Below are positions 25,270 to 33,449 of a DNA stretch of 64,000 bases, in pieces. Origin of the DNA: Erythrobacter sp. (GTDB lineage: Bacteria > Pseudomonadota > Alphaproteobacteria > Sphingomonadales > Sphingomonadaceae). The notes beneath the pieces were generated by a model. It was not told where the DNA came from. It saw only the letters and a program-made list of their open reading frames with translations, and made no database searches. The translations under genes and the position numbers were made by a program. Each line of letters starts with the position of its first letter. Position 1 is the stretch's first letter. The stretch is from the NCBI RefSeq assembly GCF_030066995.1, contig NZ_JASJAP010000005.1:372001-436000 (forward strand). The letters run 5' to 3'.

Positions 25270-25370
25270 GAGGCGAAGTCCTTCAGGCGCGTGCAGAGTA
25301 AAGTGTCGCTTGCGCGCTTAACCCGGCAGGATGCGTGGTCAAGCGCTCAGGACGCGTCGGTGGGACGGTT

Positions 25371-26300
25371 TCAACGCGCCGGGGCCCTGGTGATGGCCCG
25401 CGCGCAGGGGCCGAGCGCGTTGATCACATAGGCGTAGTCGCTTGCCGCGAGTTGGCGCGCGGCGGGATCGCGCGCGAGATTGGCGCTGCTCGGCAAGCTC
25501 TCGGGCAACGCGCAGGCGAGGCGATACCAGCGCAGGGTCTCGAATTCGGGCGCGCGCGCGGACGAATCGATGATCTCCCCCCAGGAGACCCCCCAGGCCG
25601 GCGGCTGCCCGGGACGCCGCAGCACTGTCAGCGAGGCCGGCGAGCGGTCCTGCGTTGCGAGGAAGATTTGTGTTTCGGATTCGCCCACCAGCGATCCCGG
25701 CACCGCAAGCGCGTCGCGAATCCCGGTGATGACCGGCGGTTTGTCGGGGGCGAACAGGCTGGTCAGGATCGGACGGATGCGCTGCTCGAGCGCCGGGGAG
25801 TAGGCAAGTTGGGCCGACGGTCCGGCCAATTGCAATTGCGCAGCGCCGCCCGGACCCCGACCGCTCAGATTGGCAAAGAGCAGCATTTCGCGATTCTTGA
25901 GCTTGGGCGCCTTGCCCTTGGGCGTCAGCGGCACATCGACCAGATAGACCAGCGATTCGCCGATGGTCGAGCCGCCGGCGATCAGCGCGAGCGTATCCGC
26001 CTCGACATACAGCCGGGCAAAGCCAGCATCCAAACCAGGCGCGCGCTCGGGCTCGAGGGTGACCTGACGGCGAATCTGCACGCGCACAACAAGCCCGCTG
26101 CGCTCGGCCAGAGTGACCAGATCGGCGAATGTGGCGCGCCCAGCGAGCGCGTCCGGGGTTGCCAGCGCCGCGCTCCGGGTGGTCTCGCCAACATTCTGCG
26201 CGCGAACGGCTGGAGGGCTCGCGACGCCCACCGCCAGAGCGGCCAGCAGCGCCGCCAAGCGCATGATTTTATGAGTAAACATTTCGTTAACGCGGGTCAT
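25371..26300 (-). CDS. Exported hypothetical protein upstream of the tonB region
   Basis: A 309-residue protein with a signal peptide (KIMRLAALLAALAVGVASPP, cleavage near VRAQ). No catalytic motif is visible. The body is rich in strands and a middle segment (KLKNREMLLFANLSGRGPGG, QIFLATQDRSPASLTVL) suggests a globular envelope protein. The ATG at 26300 is used; ATG 26282 and the one six codons later are alternatives, since the signal peptide core begins there. It is divergent from tonB across 349 bases. I do not recognise the family. Confidence 0.75.
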   Translation of the reverse strand: MTRVNEMFTHKIMRLAALLAALAVGVASPPAVRAQNVGETTRSAALATPDALAGRATFADLVTLAERSGLVVRVQIRRQVTLEPERAPGLDAGFARLYVEADTLALIAGGSTIGESLVYLVDVPLTPKGKAPKLKNREMLLFANLSGRGPGGAAQLQLAGPSAQLAYSPALEQRIRPILTSLFAPDKPPVITGIRDALAVPGSLVGESETQIFLATQDRSPASLTVLRRPGQPPAWGVSWGEIIDSSARAPEFETLRWYRLACALPESLPSSANLARDPAARQLAASDYAYVINALGPCARAITRAPAR

Positions 26301-26649
26301 TGCAGGGGCATCCTCGGCTTTGCGATGACGGTTTCATACAGCGCCTTTTGTTTGAGAACGAGACATTTGAATCGCGTCTGAACCGATAAAGCGTTTGATT
26401 GACTAGGTGTTGACCGTTACACCGCGAAGCGCTCGCATTGGTTTTGGGGACATGACCATAGCGAACCCGTGCCGCAGCGCGCGAGTACAGGGCGTAGGTG
26501 GCACTCCGGATGGGTGCGATGGTCTGTGGGAGCGCGCGGCGTCCGGTCGGGAGGACAAATTTAGGGATCTTTGGCCTCGGTATCCAGTTCGCCGAGCCAT
26601 AGAGAGTGTGCCGACCAAGGTTGGCGAAGAATGGAGAGAAATCAGCCGA
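26301..26649. other. Divergent promoter region of tonB and the exported protein gene
   Basis: These 349 bases hold no supported gene. A dyad GGTGT-N8-ACACC lies at 26406-26423, overlapping TTGACC, a possible -35. TTGACT occurs just before it. The tonB ribosome binding site GGAGAG precedes the ATG at 26650 by about ten bases. A Fur- or other iron-responsive site was looked for and not recognised. Confidence 0.3.
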
Positions 26650-27318
26650 ATGTCGTACGTTGATCAAGGAATGACGGGGAGTAAGCTTACTTCCCTTATC
26701 ATCTCGATCGGCATCGTGGCAGGCATTGGCCTGGCGATGATCATCGGCCTCGCCGTGGACGCGGTCAAAAAGGAAATCGAGCGCGTCACCACGGTGAACA
26801 TCGAGGACGAGCCACCGCCACCCGAAGAGCCGCCTGAGCCGCCGCCCGAACAGCCGCAGGAAGTGGCTCCGCCGCCCCCGGTTGCGCCGCCGCCACCGAT
26901 CAGCATCGCTCCGGCTCCGCCACCGATCGTAACGACTCCGACGATTCCACCGCCGGCGCCGCCCGCGCTCACGATCCCGCCACCCGCTCCGGTTGCTCCC
27001 CCGGCCCCGCCGCCGCCTTCCAAGGCGCGACCGGCCTCGCCCAAGGGTCTGAGCCGCTGGTCGCGTCGGATTTCCGAAAACTATCCCACGCGCGCTCTGC
27101 GTGAGGAAGTGGAAGGCAATGTCGGCGTGCGGGTTTCGATCGGGCCGAATGGCCGAGTTTCGGGCTGCAGCGTGATCCGCTCCAGCGGATCGAACGTTCT
27201 CGATGAGGCGGCGTGCAAGGGTATGAGCCGCTACGCGCGGTTCAACGAAGCGCTTGATGACGCAGGCAACCCGACGACCGGTTCCTACGCCACCACGATC
27301 ACCTATCGACTGGATTAA
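26650..27318 (+). CDS. tonB: Energy transducer TonB
   Basis: A 222-residue inner-membrane-anchored protein that carries proton-motive energy to outer-membrane receptors. One N-terminal helix (LTSLIISIGIVAGIGLAMII) is followed by a proline-rich periplasm-spanning linker of about 90 residues. The C-terminal TonB domain (about 130-222) has ENYPTRALREEVEGNVGVRV and SIGPNGRVSGCSVIRSSGSN, plus a CxxM-like YARF region. The start at MSYVDQGMTGSKL is preferred over a longer reading because of its ribosome binding site. It heads the tonB-exbB-exbD cluster. Confidence 0.96.
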   Translation: MSYVDQGMTGSKLTSLIISIGIVAGIGLAMIIGLAVDAVKKEIERVTTVNIEDEPPPPEEPPEPPPEQPQEVAPPPPVAPPPPISIAPAPPPIVTTPTIPPPAPPALTIPPPAPVAPPAPPPPSKARPASPKGLSRWSRRISENYPTRALREEVEGNVGVRVSIGPNGRVSGCSVIRSSGSNVLDEAACKGMSRYARFNEALDDAGNPTTGSYATTITYRLD

Positions 27319-27327
27319 TCGAATTTC

Positions 27328-27360
27328 GAAACCGGCTCCGCCGCCAAGGGGCCGGTTTTC
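27328..27360 (+). terminator. Hairpin between tonB and exbB
   Basis: GAAACCGGC (27328-27336) pairs with GCCGGTTTTC (27351-27360) around a 14-base loop. The stem ends in TTTT, so it may act as a weak terminator or attenuator that reduces tonB readthrough into exbB. Confidence 0.5.
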
Positions 27361-27393
27361 GGGGACACTTTCTTTTAAAAGGACTTATTCGCC

Positions 27394-28188
27394 ATGTTCA
27401 CTTACCTTCTTGCCGCCGCCGGCGACGTCGCACCGGAAAACAAGTTTGGCTTCATGCAGGCCATGGAAGAAGGCGGCCCGGTCGCCTGGTCGATCCTCGC
27501 CGTCATGGTCATCATGAGCGTGGGCTCGTTCTACATCCTGTTCTCCAAACTGTTCGAGCAGAACAAGGTCATCGGCCAGTATCGCAAGGGCAAGGCCGCA
27601 TTCTGGCGTTCGGCCGGTCTCAAGGACGGCGCGCTCAAGTTCGAGAAGAACTCAGCGTGGCGCCAGCTGGCCGACGACGCCGTCAAGGCGCGCGACGATC
27701 ACGCCAAGATGCACGGCGCGGGCAGCGAAGCGAGCTATGTGGAAGACAGCCTCGCGCACAGCCAGGAAACGATCAACGCCGCGCTTTCGGGCGGTCTTCC
27801 GTTCCTCGCTTCGGTCGGCGCGACCGCGCCCTTCATCGGCCTGCTCGGCACGGTGATCGGGATCTACCGTGCGTTGATCAACATCGGCATCGAAGGCTCG
27901 GCTTCGATCGATAAAGTGGCCGGCCCGGTTGGTGAAGCTCTGATCATGACCGCGATCGGCCTGCTCGTTGCGGTTCCGGCGGTGCTCGCGTTTAACTGGC
28001 TGCAATCGCGCAACCGCCGCATCGCCGCGCTGATGACCGACTTTTGCAACGATATCCTCGCTTACATCGGTTCGGACGGCACGGTGAAGCCGTCGCTGAC
28101 CGCGGGTCCGGCGGCCAAGCCGGCCGCGAAGCCGACCGCTGCGAAGCCGGCCGGTACCGCTGGCGGCGCGAAGCCCGCGACCAAGTAA
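27394..28188 (+). CDS. exbB: TonB-system proton channel ExbB (MotA/TolQ/ExbB family)
   Basis: A 264-residue proton-channel subunit. An N-terminal helix (WSILAVMVIMSVGSFYIL), a cytoplasmic domain, and the paired TM2/TM3 (FLASVGATAPFIGLLGTVIG and ALIMTAIGLLVAVPAVLAFN) define the family. The conserved Glu of TM3 is replaced in position by GEALI just before the helix. The C-terminus carries an Ala/Lys/Pro repeat tail (AKPAAKPTAAKPAG) not seen in E. coli ExbB. Expected to form a pentamer around an ExbD dimer. Confidence 0.95.
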   Translation: MFTYLLAAAGDVAPENKFGFMQAMEEGGPVAWSILAVMVIMSVGSFYILFSKLFEQNKVIGQYRKGKAAFWRSAGLKDGALKFEKNSAWRQLADDAVKARDDHAKMHGAGSEASYVEDSLAHSQETINAALSGGLPFLASVGATAPFIGLLGTVIGIYRALINIGIEGSASIDKVAGPVGEALIMTAIGLLVAVPAVLAFNWLQSRNRRIAALMTDFCNDILAYIGSDGTVKPSLTAGPAAKPAAKPTAAKPAGTAGGAKPATK

Positions 28189-28203
28189 GCCTGGACATGG
28201 AAA

Positions 28204-28231
28204 GGAGCGGCTCGCGCGACGGAGCCGCTCC
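28204..28231 (+). other. 10-bp perfect hairpin between exbB and exbD
   Basis: GGAGCGGCTC (28204-28213) and GAGCCGCTCC (28222-28231) are perfect complements around eight bases. There is no T-tract, so it is probably an RNA processing or stability hairpin. It could help keep ExbB levels above ExbD, in line with the 5:2 subunit ratio. Confidence 0.5.
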
Positions 28232-28282
28232 CCACCCCACCACGCTTACACACCTGATTTAGTGCCAGAATAGGAAGCACCC

Positions 28283-28822
28283 ATGGCAATTTCGATGAGC
28301 GGTTCGGGCGAAACCCCGATGTCGGACATCAACACGACCCCGCTGGTGGACGTGATGCTCGTCCTTCTCATCATCTTCCTCATCGCGGTTCCGGTGGCGA
28401 TCCAGACGATCGAACAGCTGGAAATTCCGATCTTCGAGATGGAAGAATCGAAGGACAAGGTCGAGAACCTTCAGCTCACCGTCACCACGACGGACGCCGA
28501 AGGCAAGACCGCCGGTATCATCCGCAGCGGCTTCACCGGTGCAACCCGGACGGGCGAGTGCCGCGTGTACTTCAACAACATCACGCCGGTGACCTCGGAA
28601 GAGCTGTACAATATGGCGTTTGAGCGGCTCGACGCGATCGTGTCGAACTATCCGGGCGGCGCCGAGGCGATTGTCGATGACCCCGAAGCGATCCCGCAGG
28701 TTCACATCCGCGCCGACCAAAACGCGCCGTGGAAGTGTGTCGCTGGCACCATCTATAACGTGCAGGCCGCGGGCTACCCGATCGTCGGCTTCATCTCGAA
28801 CCCGGTCGACCCCGGCGCGTAA
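28283..28822 (+). CDS. exbD: Biopolymer transport protein ExbD, copy 1 (long form)
   Basis: A 179-residue ExbD/TolR protein. The single helix TPLVDVMLVLLIIFLIAVP contains the proton-relay Asp. The periplasmic domain is longer than in the other two copies (which are about 145) and holds two cysteines (TGECRVYF and PWKCVAGT) that may form a disulfide. It follows exbB and precedes a second exbD by 67 bases. Confidence 0.93.
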   Translation: MAISMSGSGETPMSDINTTPLVDVMLVLLIIFLIAVPVAIQTIEQLEIPIFEMEESKDKVENLQLTVTTTDAEGKTAGIIRSGFTGATRTGECRVYFNNITPVTSEELYNMAFERLDAIVSNYPGGAEAIVDDPEAIPQVHIRADQNAPWKCVAGTIYNVQAAGYPIVGFISNPVDPGA

Positions 28823-28889
28823 AGGCTTGGCGATCGCGAACCCAAAACCGGGCCATCGCGTCGCTGTTTGGATTTAAGGAGTAACTGAC

Positions 28890-29327
28890 ATGGGTATGTC
28901 CGGAGGCAAGCTCGACGGCGAGCCGATGCTCGACATGAACATGACACCGCTGATCGACGTGCTGCTGGTGCTGCTGATCATGTTCATCATCACCATCCCG
29001 ATCGCGACGCACTCGGTGGATATCGATCTGCCGGCGGACAATTCGAACCAGCCTCCGCCCGACATCGATCCGATCAAGAACAAGCTGGTGATCACCGCAG
29101 AAGACGAGCTTTTGTGGAACGCCGAGCCGATCACGGCGGGTCAGCTGGTGACCAATCTGCAGGAATCGGCGGCCATGGCGGTTGAGCCCGAGCTTCAGTT
29201 CGAGCCCGACCAGCTTGCGAGCTACGACCGTTCGGCCAAGGTGCTGCAGATCATCAAGACAAGCGGCGTCACCAAGTTCGGCTTTGTCGGCAACGAAAAG
29301 TACCGCACGTTCGGCAAGGGCGAATAG
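28890..29327 (+). CDS. exbD: Biopolymer transport protein ExbD, copy 2
   Basis: A 145-residue protein with the ExbD helix TPLIDVLLVLLIMFIITIP, conserved Asp included, and a periplasmic domain ending SGVTKFGFVGNEKYRTFGKGE. It is much closer to copy 3 than to copy 1 (both share KNKLVI, DELLWN/DTLLWN and GVTKFGFVGNEKYR). Its last codons lie in a 12-bp tandem repeat that triplicates the stop codon. A terminator follows 50 bases downstream. Confidence 0.93.
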   Translation: MGMSGGKLDGEPMLDMNMTPLIDVLLVLLIMFIITIPIATHSVDIDLPADNSNQPPPDIDPIKNKLVITAEDELLWNAEPITAGQLVTNLQESAAMAVEPELQFEPDQLASYDRSAKVLQIIKTSGVTKFGFVGNEKYRTFGKGE

Positions 29328-29353
29328 CAGGGCGAGTAGCAGGGCGAATAATC
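29318..29353 (+). repeat. 12-bp tandem repeat triplicating the exbD stop codon
   Basis: GGGCGAATAGCA, GGGCGAGTAGCA and GGGCGAATAATC run head to tail. In the exbD frame they read G-E-stop, Q-G-E-stop, Q-G-E-stop, so the end of the gene has been copied twice by slippage. The effect on the protein is nil unless a stop is read through. Confidence 0.85.
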
Positions 29354-29379
29354 GTCTGATCCGTGCCTGAGGCCAAGAG

Positions 29380-29411
29380 GGGCGCCCCGGTTCAACCGCG
29401 GCGCCCTTTTT
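29380..29411 (+). terminator. Rho-independent terminator after exbD copy 2
   Basis: GGGCGCC (29380-29386) pairs with GGCGCCC (29400-29406), followed by TTTTT (29407-29411). It should end the tonB-exbB-exbD-exbD transcript, so the third exbD gene needs its own promoter. None is obvious in 29412-29520. Confidence 0.85.
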
Positions 29412-29520
29412 CGTGTTTGGGCGCGATACGATGGGCCGGTTGCAATAGACACACCGGTACGCGTTAGGCAACTTCTTGATATTGCTGTACGATGCCGGGT
29501 GTCGTCAAAGGAGCTCCGCG

Positions 29521-29955
29521 ATGACCCAACACCGCCCCGCTCCGGTCGAACGCCCGATGAGCGCCATGAACATGACGCCGCTGATCGATGTGCTGCTCGT
29601 CCTGCTGATCATGTTTGTCATGGCCGTGCCGGTCGCAACGCACGCGGTCGAAGTGGACACCGGGCACGGCCCGGAAGTCGACAGGCCGATTGACCCCGTT
29701 AGGAACAAGCTCGTCATCTCCGGCGAGGACACGCTCTTGTGGAACGGCGAGGCCATCACGCTTGCCAAATTGCAGGCCGTGTTGGAGGCGACCACGCGGA
29801 TGGAGCCCGGGCCCGAGCTGCAATTCGAACCCGACGGCATGGCCAGCTACGACCTGTCCGCCCGCACGCTCAAGGTGATCAAGGTGGCGGGCGTCACAAA
29901 GTTCGGCTTCGTGGGCAATGAGAAGTACCGCGTGCTTGAGCGCGAGGACGATTAA
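29521..29955 (+). CDS. exbD: Biopolymer transport protein ExbD, copy 3
   Basis: A 144-residue ExbD with helix TPLIDVLLVLLIMFVMAVP (proton-relay Asp kept) and end GVTKFGFVGNEKYRVLERED. The start ATG at 29521 has AAAGGAG about eight bases upstream, and is preferred over an upstream codon. It is a recent duplicate of copy 2 but lies beyond a terminator. It overlaps the convergent helicase stop by four bases. It could serve a different ExbB or receptor set. Confidence 0.9.
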   Translation: MTQHRPAPVERPMSAMNMTPLIDVLLVLLIMFVMAVPVATHAVEVDTGHGPEVDRPIDPVRNKLVISGEDTLLWNGEAITLAKLQAVLEATTRMEPGPELQFEPDGMASYDLSARTLKVIKVAGVTKFGFVGNEKYRVLEREDD

Positions 29956-32450
29956 TCCCCCTCCAACACCCGCGCGCCTTCCTCCGGGTCGATCCGCATC
30001 GCTTCGCCCACAAGCCCCTCGGCCTCGATCAGCAATTCGTCGTCCACCGCGCCTTGCGGCACGGCTTCGCGGCCGATCATCGTCATCACGGGCACCGCGA
30101 GCGGCGACACGCGGTCGAGTTCGACATGCACCAGTTCGCGCTCGGAGCGTTCGAGCAGATCGGCAAGCCGGCCCACGTCGGTCATCCGCGCGCGCGCGTC
30201 GGCCCAGGCCGCTTCGAGCAGGACGTGATCGGGCTCGTATTTCTTGAGCACGTCGTAGATGAGGTCGGTCGAGAAAGTGACCTGCTTGCCCGTCTTGCGC
30301 TTGCCGGGATGCTGGCGTTCGACGAGGCCGCTGATCACCGCGACTTCGCGAAAGGCACGGCGTAAGAGGTGGCTCTCGGTCACCCAGTCGACAAATTCGT
30401 GGGTCAGGATATCGGGCGAGAGGAGCGGCGCGGGATCGGTCACGGGCTTCAGCCCCCACACCGCCAGCGTGTAATCGTTGGCCACAAAGCCGCCAGGCAT
30501 CAGCCCGCGATCCTCCATCCGCCTTGTGATCAGCATGCCTAGCGACTGGTTCGCGTTCCATCCTTCGAACGTGTAATAGGCCGCATAATGCTTGCCCCCA
30601 TGCGGGAAGCTCTCGACCAGCAATTCTCCGGGAGCCGGAAGGCGGCTGCGATAATCCTGCACCTCCAGCCATTCACGCACATCGTCGGGAAAGCGGCCCC
30701 ACCCCGCGCGGTCGGTCAACATTTCCTGCACGCGCGTGGCGAGGTGCGTGGTGAGCGGCAGGCGCAGGCCGCCATAGCTCGGGATCGTCGCGGATTTTCT
30801 GGCCGCGCGCACGATCACGTCCATGTCCTTGACGCTCTCGACTTCAAGGCTGAGCCCGGCAAAGAAGAAGGTGTCCCCGGCCGATAGCTGTGCGGCGAAC
30901 CGCTCCTCGACCTTGCCCAGCTGGCGCCCGTTCCTGAAGCGCACCATCAGCATCTCGCTATCAACGATGATCCCCGCGTTCATCCGGTGGCGCTGCGCCT
31001 GATTGGGGTGGGCGAGCCGCCACACGCCGTCCTTCCCGCGAATGATGCGCCTGAACTTGTCGTAGGCCTTGAGCGCGTAACCGCCATTCTTCACAAAGCC
31101 GAGCACGCGCTGGAATTGTTCGGCATCGAGCCAGGCGTAGGCGACGCTGGAGCGAATCTCCGCGAGCAGATCGTCTTCGTGAAACGGCGCGGCGCAGGCG
31201 CAGGCCATGATGTGCTGGGCGAGCACGTCGAGGCCACCGGGGCGAAACTCCTCGCCATCGCGCTGGCCTTCATCGACCGCATCCTTGGCCGCCATGGCTT
31301 CGAGAAATTCGAACCGGTTGCCCGGCACCAGAACCGCGCGACTTGCGGTGTCGAGCCGGTGCCCCGCGCGCCCGATCCGCTGGAGCAGCCGCGAGGAGCC
31401 TTTGGGCGCGCCCATCTGGACCACCAGATCGATATCGCCCCAGTCAACGCCCAGATCGAGGCTCGCCGTGCACACCAGCGCGCGCAGCTCCCCCGCCGCC
31501 ATCGCGTCTTCAACCTTGCGGCGCGCCTCCTTGGACAGGCTGCCGTGGTGAACGCCGATGGCCAGGTTTTCTTCGTTCACGTCCCAAAGGCACTGAAAGA
31601 TGAACTCTGCCAGAAAGCGCGTGTTGGTGAAAACCAGCGTGGTGCGGTTGGCCTTGATCTCCCGATAGAGCTGGTCAACCGCCCAGCGCCCGGCGTGCCC
31701 GCCCCATGGCACACGCTCTTCGATGGGCAGCAGGATGCTGAGCTCGGCCTCGGCCCCCCTCTCGCCCAGCACCAGATCGGCGGCGTGGAGTTCACCGGTC
31801 CCATCCGCCGGTTGAGCCGCGAGCCACTCCTGGAAATTAAGCGGGTTCGCCAGAGTGGCCGAGAGTGCGACGCGCTGCATATCGGGCGCGAGCTTTTGCA
31901 ATCGCGCCAAAGCAAGCGCGAGTAAATCCCCGCGCTTGCCGGTCGCAAAGGCGTGGACTTCGTCGATCACCACCCGTTTGCAGGTGCGAAAGAGTTCAAG
32001 GCTCTCCGGATAGGACAGCAGCAGCGAGAGGCTCTCCGGTGTCGTCAACAGCACGTGCGGCGGCCTTTCGCGCTGGCGCCTCTTCTTGTCGGAGGACGTG
32101 TCGCCCGATCGCGTCTCCACCTGGATCGGTAAACCGATCTCTTCGATAGGTGTCAGCAGGTTGCGCTTCACATCGTGCGCGAGCGCCTTCAAGGGCGAGA
32201 CATAGAGCGTGTGCAGACCATCTTCAGGCGGCGCGCCGGAAGACGGGGCAAAGTCGCACAAGGTCGGCAGAAACCCGGCGAGCGTCTTGCCCGCGCCGGT
32301 ATCCGCCACCAGCAGCGCGTCGCGTCCCTCGCGCGCCTTGACGAGCATGTCGGTCTGGTGGCGCCGAATGCGCCAGCCGCGCGCGTCGAACCAGGCCCGG
32401 ATTTCGGGCGGGACTTCGGCCTTGGGAAGGTTGGCGAGGGGCGCGTTCAC
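29952..32450 (-). CDS. Lhr-family DEAD/DEXH-box helicase (ligase-associated type)
   Basis: An 832-residue helicase of the Lhr-core type. Motifs are VADTGAGKT (Walker A, about 48-56), TTPES, DEVH (Walker B), SATL (motif III), VFTNTR, and QRIGRAGHR (motif VI). The winged helix and Lhr-specific domain fill the C-terminal half. This length fits the ligase-associated DNA-repair helicases usually encoded beside an ATP-dependent ligase and a metallophosphoesterase, but neither is present here, so it is an orphan in this window. A small hairpin (32459-32479) lies just upstream of the start. Subtype by memory of the family. Confidence 0.9.
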   Translation of the reverse strand: MNAPLANLPKAEVPPEIRAWFDARGWRIRRHQTDMLVKAREGRDALLVADTGAGKTLAGFLPTLCDFAPSSGAPPEDGLHTLYVSPLKALAHDVKRNLLTPIEEIGLPIQVETRSGDTSSDKKRRQRERPPHVLLTTPESLSLLLSYPESLELFRTCKRVVIDEVHAFATGKRGDLLALALARLQKLAPDMQRVALSATLANPLNFQEWLAAQPADGTGELHAADLVLGERGAEAELSILLPIEERVPWGGHAGRWAVDQLYREIKANRTTLVFTNTRFLAEFIFQCLWDVNEENLAIGVHHGSLSKEARRKVEDAMAAGELRALVCTASLDLGVDWGDIDLVVQMGAPKGSSRLLQRIGRAGHRLDTASRAVLVPGNRFEFLEAMAAKDAVDEGQRDGEEFRPGGLDVLAQHIMACACAAPFHEDDLLAEIRSSVAYAWLDAEQFQRVLGFVKNGGYALKAYDKFRRIIRGKDGVWRLAHPNQAQRHRMNAGIIVDSEMLMVRFRNGRQLGKVEERFAAQLSAGDTFFFAGLSLEVESVKDMDVIVRAARKSATIPSYGGLRLPLTTHLATRVQEMLTDRAGWGRFPDDVREWLEVQDYRSRLPAPGELLVESFPHGGKHYAAYYTFEGWNANQSLGMLITRRMEDRGLMPGGFVANDYTLAVWGLKPVTDPAPLLSPDILTHEFVDWVTESHLLRRAFREVAVISGLVERQHPGKRKTGKQVTFSTDLIYDVLKKYEPDHVLLEAAWADARARMTDVGRLADLLERSERELVHVELDRVSPLAVPVMTMIGREAVPQGAVDDELLIEAEGLVGEAMRIDPEEGARVLEGD

Positions 32451-32510
32451 GCTCGGTCAGATGGCAAACGGCGCCATCTTGGACAAGAGCGCGCGCTCAC
32501 CAACCGCCGC

Positions 32511-33395
32511 TCAACTTGCGCCCTCTTGCTCGACCCACTCCTGCTCCTCGTCGACCTGAGAGGCTTCGTCCTCAACCGGCTCAGGTTCGTTGGCCGCAAG
32601 ATTTTCAAGCGTGGTGTCGAGCAACCCGGCGAGCCGGGTCTGCTCTTCCTCGCTGAGGTCCGAGAAAGTGCGCCCCTTGGGGTATTTCTCTGCGATCGCG
32701 CCCACATCGCCCATCATGGCGGGCATGGCTTCCATGACCGCTGGCATCATCTCGTTCATTGAGGCCATCACCTGCGGGTCGGCGTAAATGAGAAAGCTCT
32801 CGGCGGCGTATTTTGCGCCCACAGGTGTTGCGAAATAAGCGTCGAGACCGGCCAGTTCATCCTCGGTGAACCGCACGGCGTAGGCGCGCGCGAGACCCGC
32901 GCGATAGCTCGGCTCGATCTGGACCACGATATCGCCGATGACACGCAGCATGGTGTCCGCCATTTCGGCGTTGCGCGCTTCAGCGCTGGGATCGAGCAAC
33001 GCCACCGCTTCGTTCAACTTGGCCTCGTCGATCTCGGCCAGAGCGCTCGGCGGCAAGCCGGTGAGTTCCATCAACAGCACACCCGGCGACCCGGCGATAT
33101 TGGCCATGACGGCATCCATCATCGGCTTCATCGTCTCGTCCATCATCTTGGCGTAAGTGCCTTCGGGAAAGACCTTGAGCACCACCGATTGCGCCAACGG
33201 GACGCGCGCTTCCTGTTCGGGCGTCAGCGGCTCGGCGTTGCCGAACATATCGCCGAACATCGCGCCCATCGCATCCAGTTCCTGCTCGATTTCTTCGGCG
33301 GAGGGCTCGCTGTCTTCCTGCGCGGCAAGCGGGGCGAGTGGGACCGAAAGCGCGAGCGCAGCGGCGGCGAGAGCAGGAGTGAACAGGCGTTTCAT
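32511..33395 (-). CDS. Exported DUF2059-like protein
   Basis: A 294-residue protein with signal peptide MKRLFTPALAAAALALSVPL (cleavage near APLAAQ). The segment DIVVQIEPSYRAGLARAYAV then RFTEDELAGLDAYFATPVGA matches the DUF2059 core, which carries the F(T/S)xxEL and FxxTPxG pattern. Repeated Met-rich helices (MGAMFGDMFG, MNEMMPAVMEAMPAMMGD) and an acidic C-terminal tail are unusual. The role of DUF2059 proteins is not known. It is preceded by the tail-anchored protein gene on the same strand. Confidence 0.85.
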   Translation of the reverse strand: MKRLFTPALAAAALALSVPLAPLAAQEDSEPSAEEIEQELDAMGAMFGDMFGNAEPLTPEQEARVPLAQSVVLKVFPEGTYAKMMDETMKPMMDAVMANIAGSPGVLLMELTGLPPSALAEIDEAKLNEAVALLDPSAEARNAEMADTMLRVIGDIVVQIEPSYRAGLARAYAVRFTEDELAGLDAYFATPVGAKYAAESFLIYADPQVMASMNEMMPAVMEAMPAMMGDVGAIAEKYPKGRTFSDLSEEEQTRLAGLLDTTLENLAANEPEPVEDEASQVDEEQEWVEQEGAS

Positions 33396-33449
33396 CAGAC
33401 AGATCCTCTTTTCAGGTTGGGCGCAGCCCAGGCGCCGACGCGCGACGTT

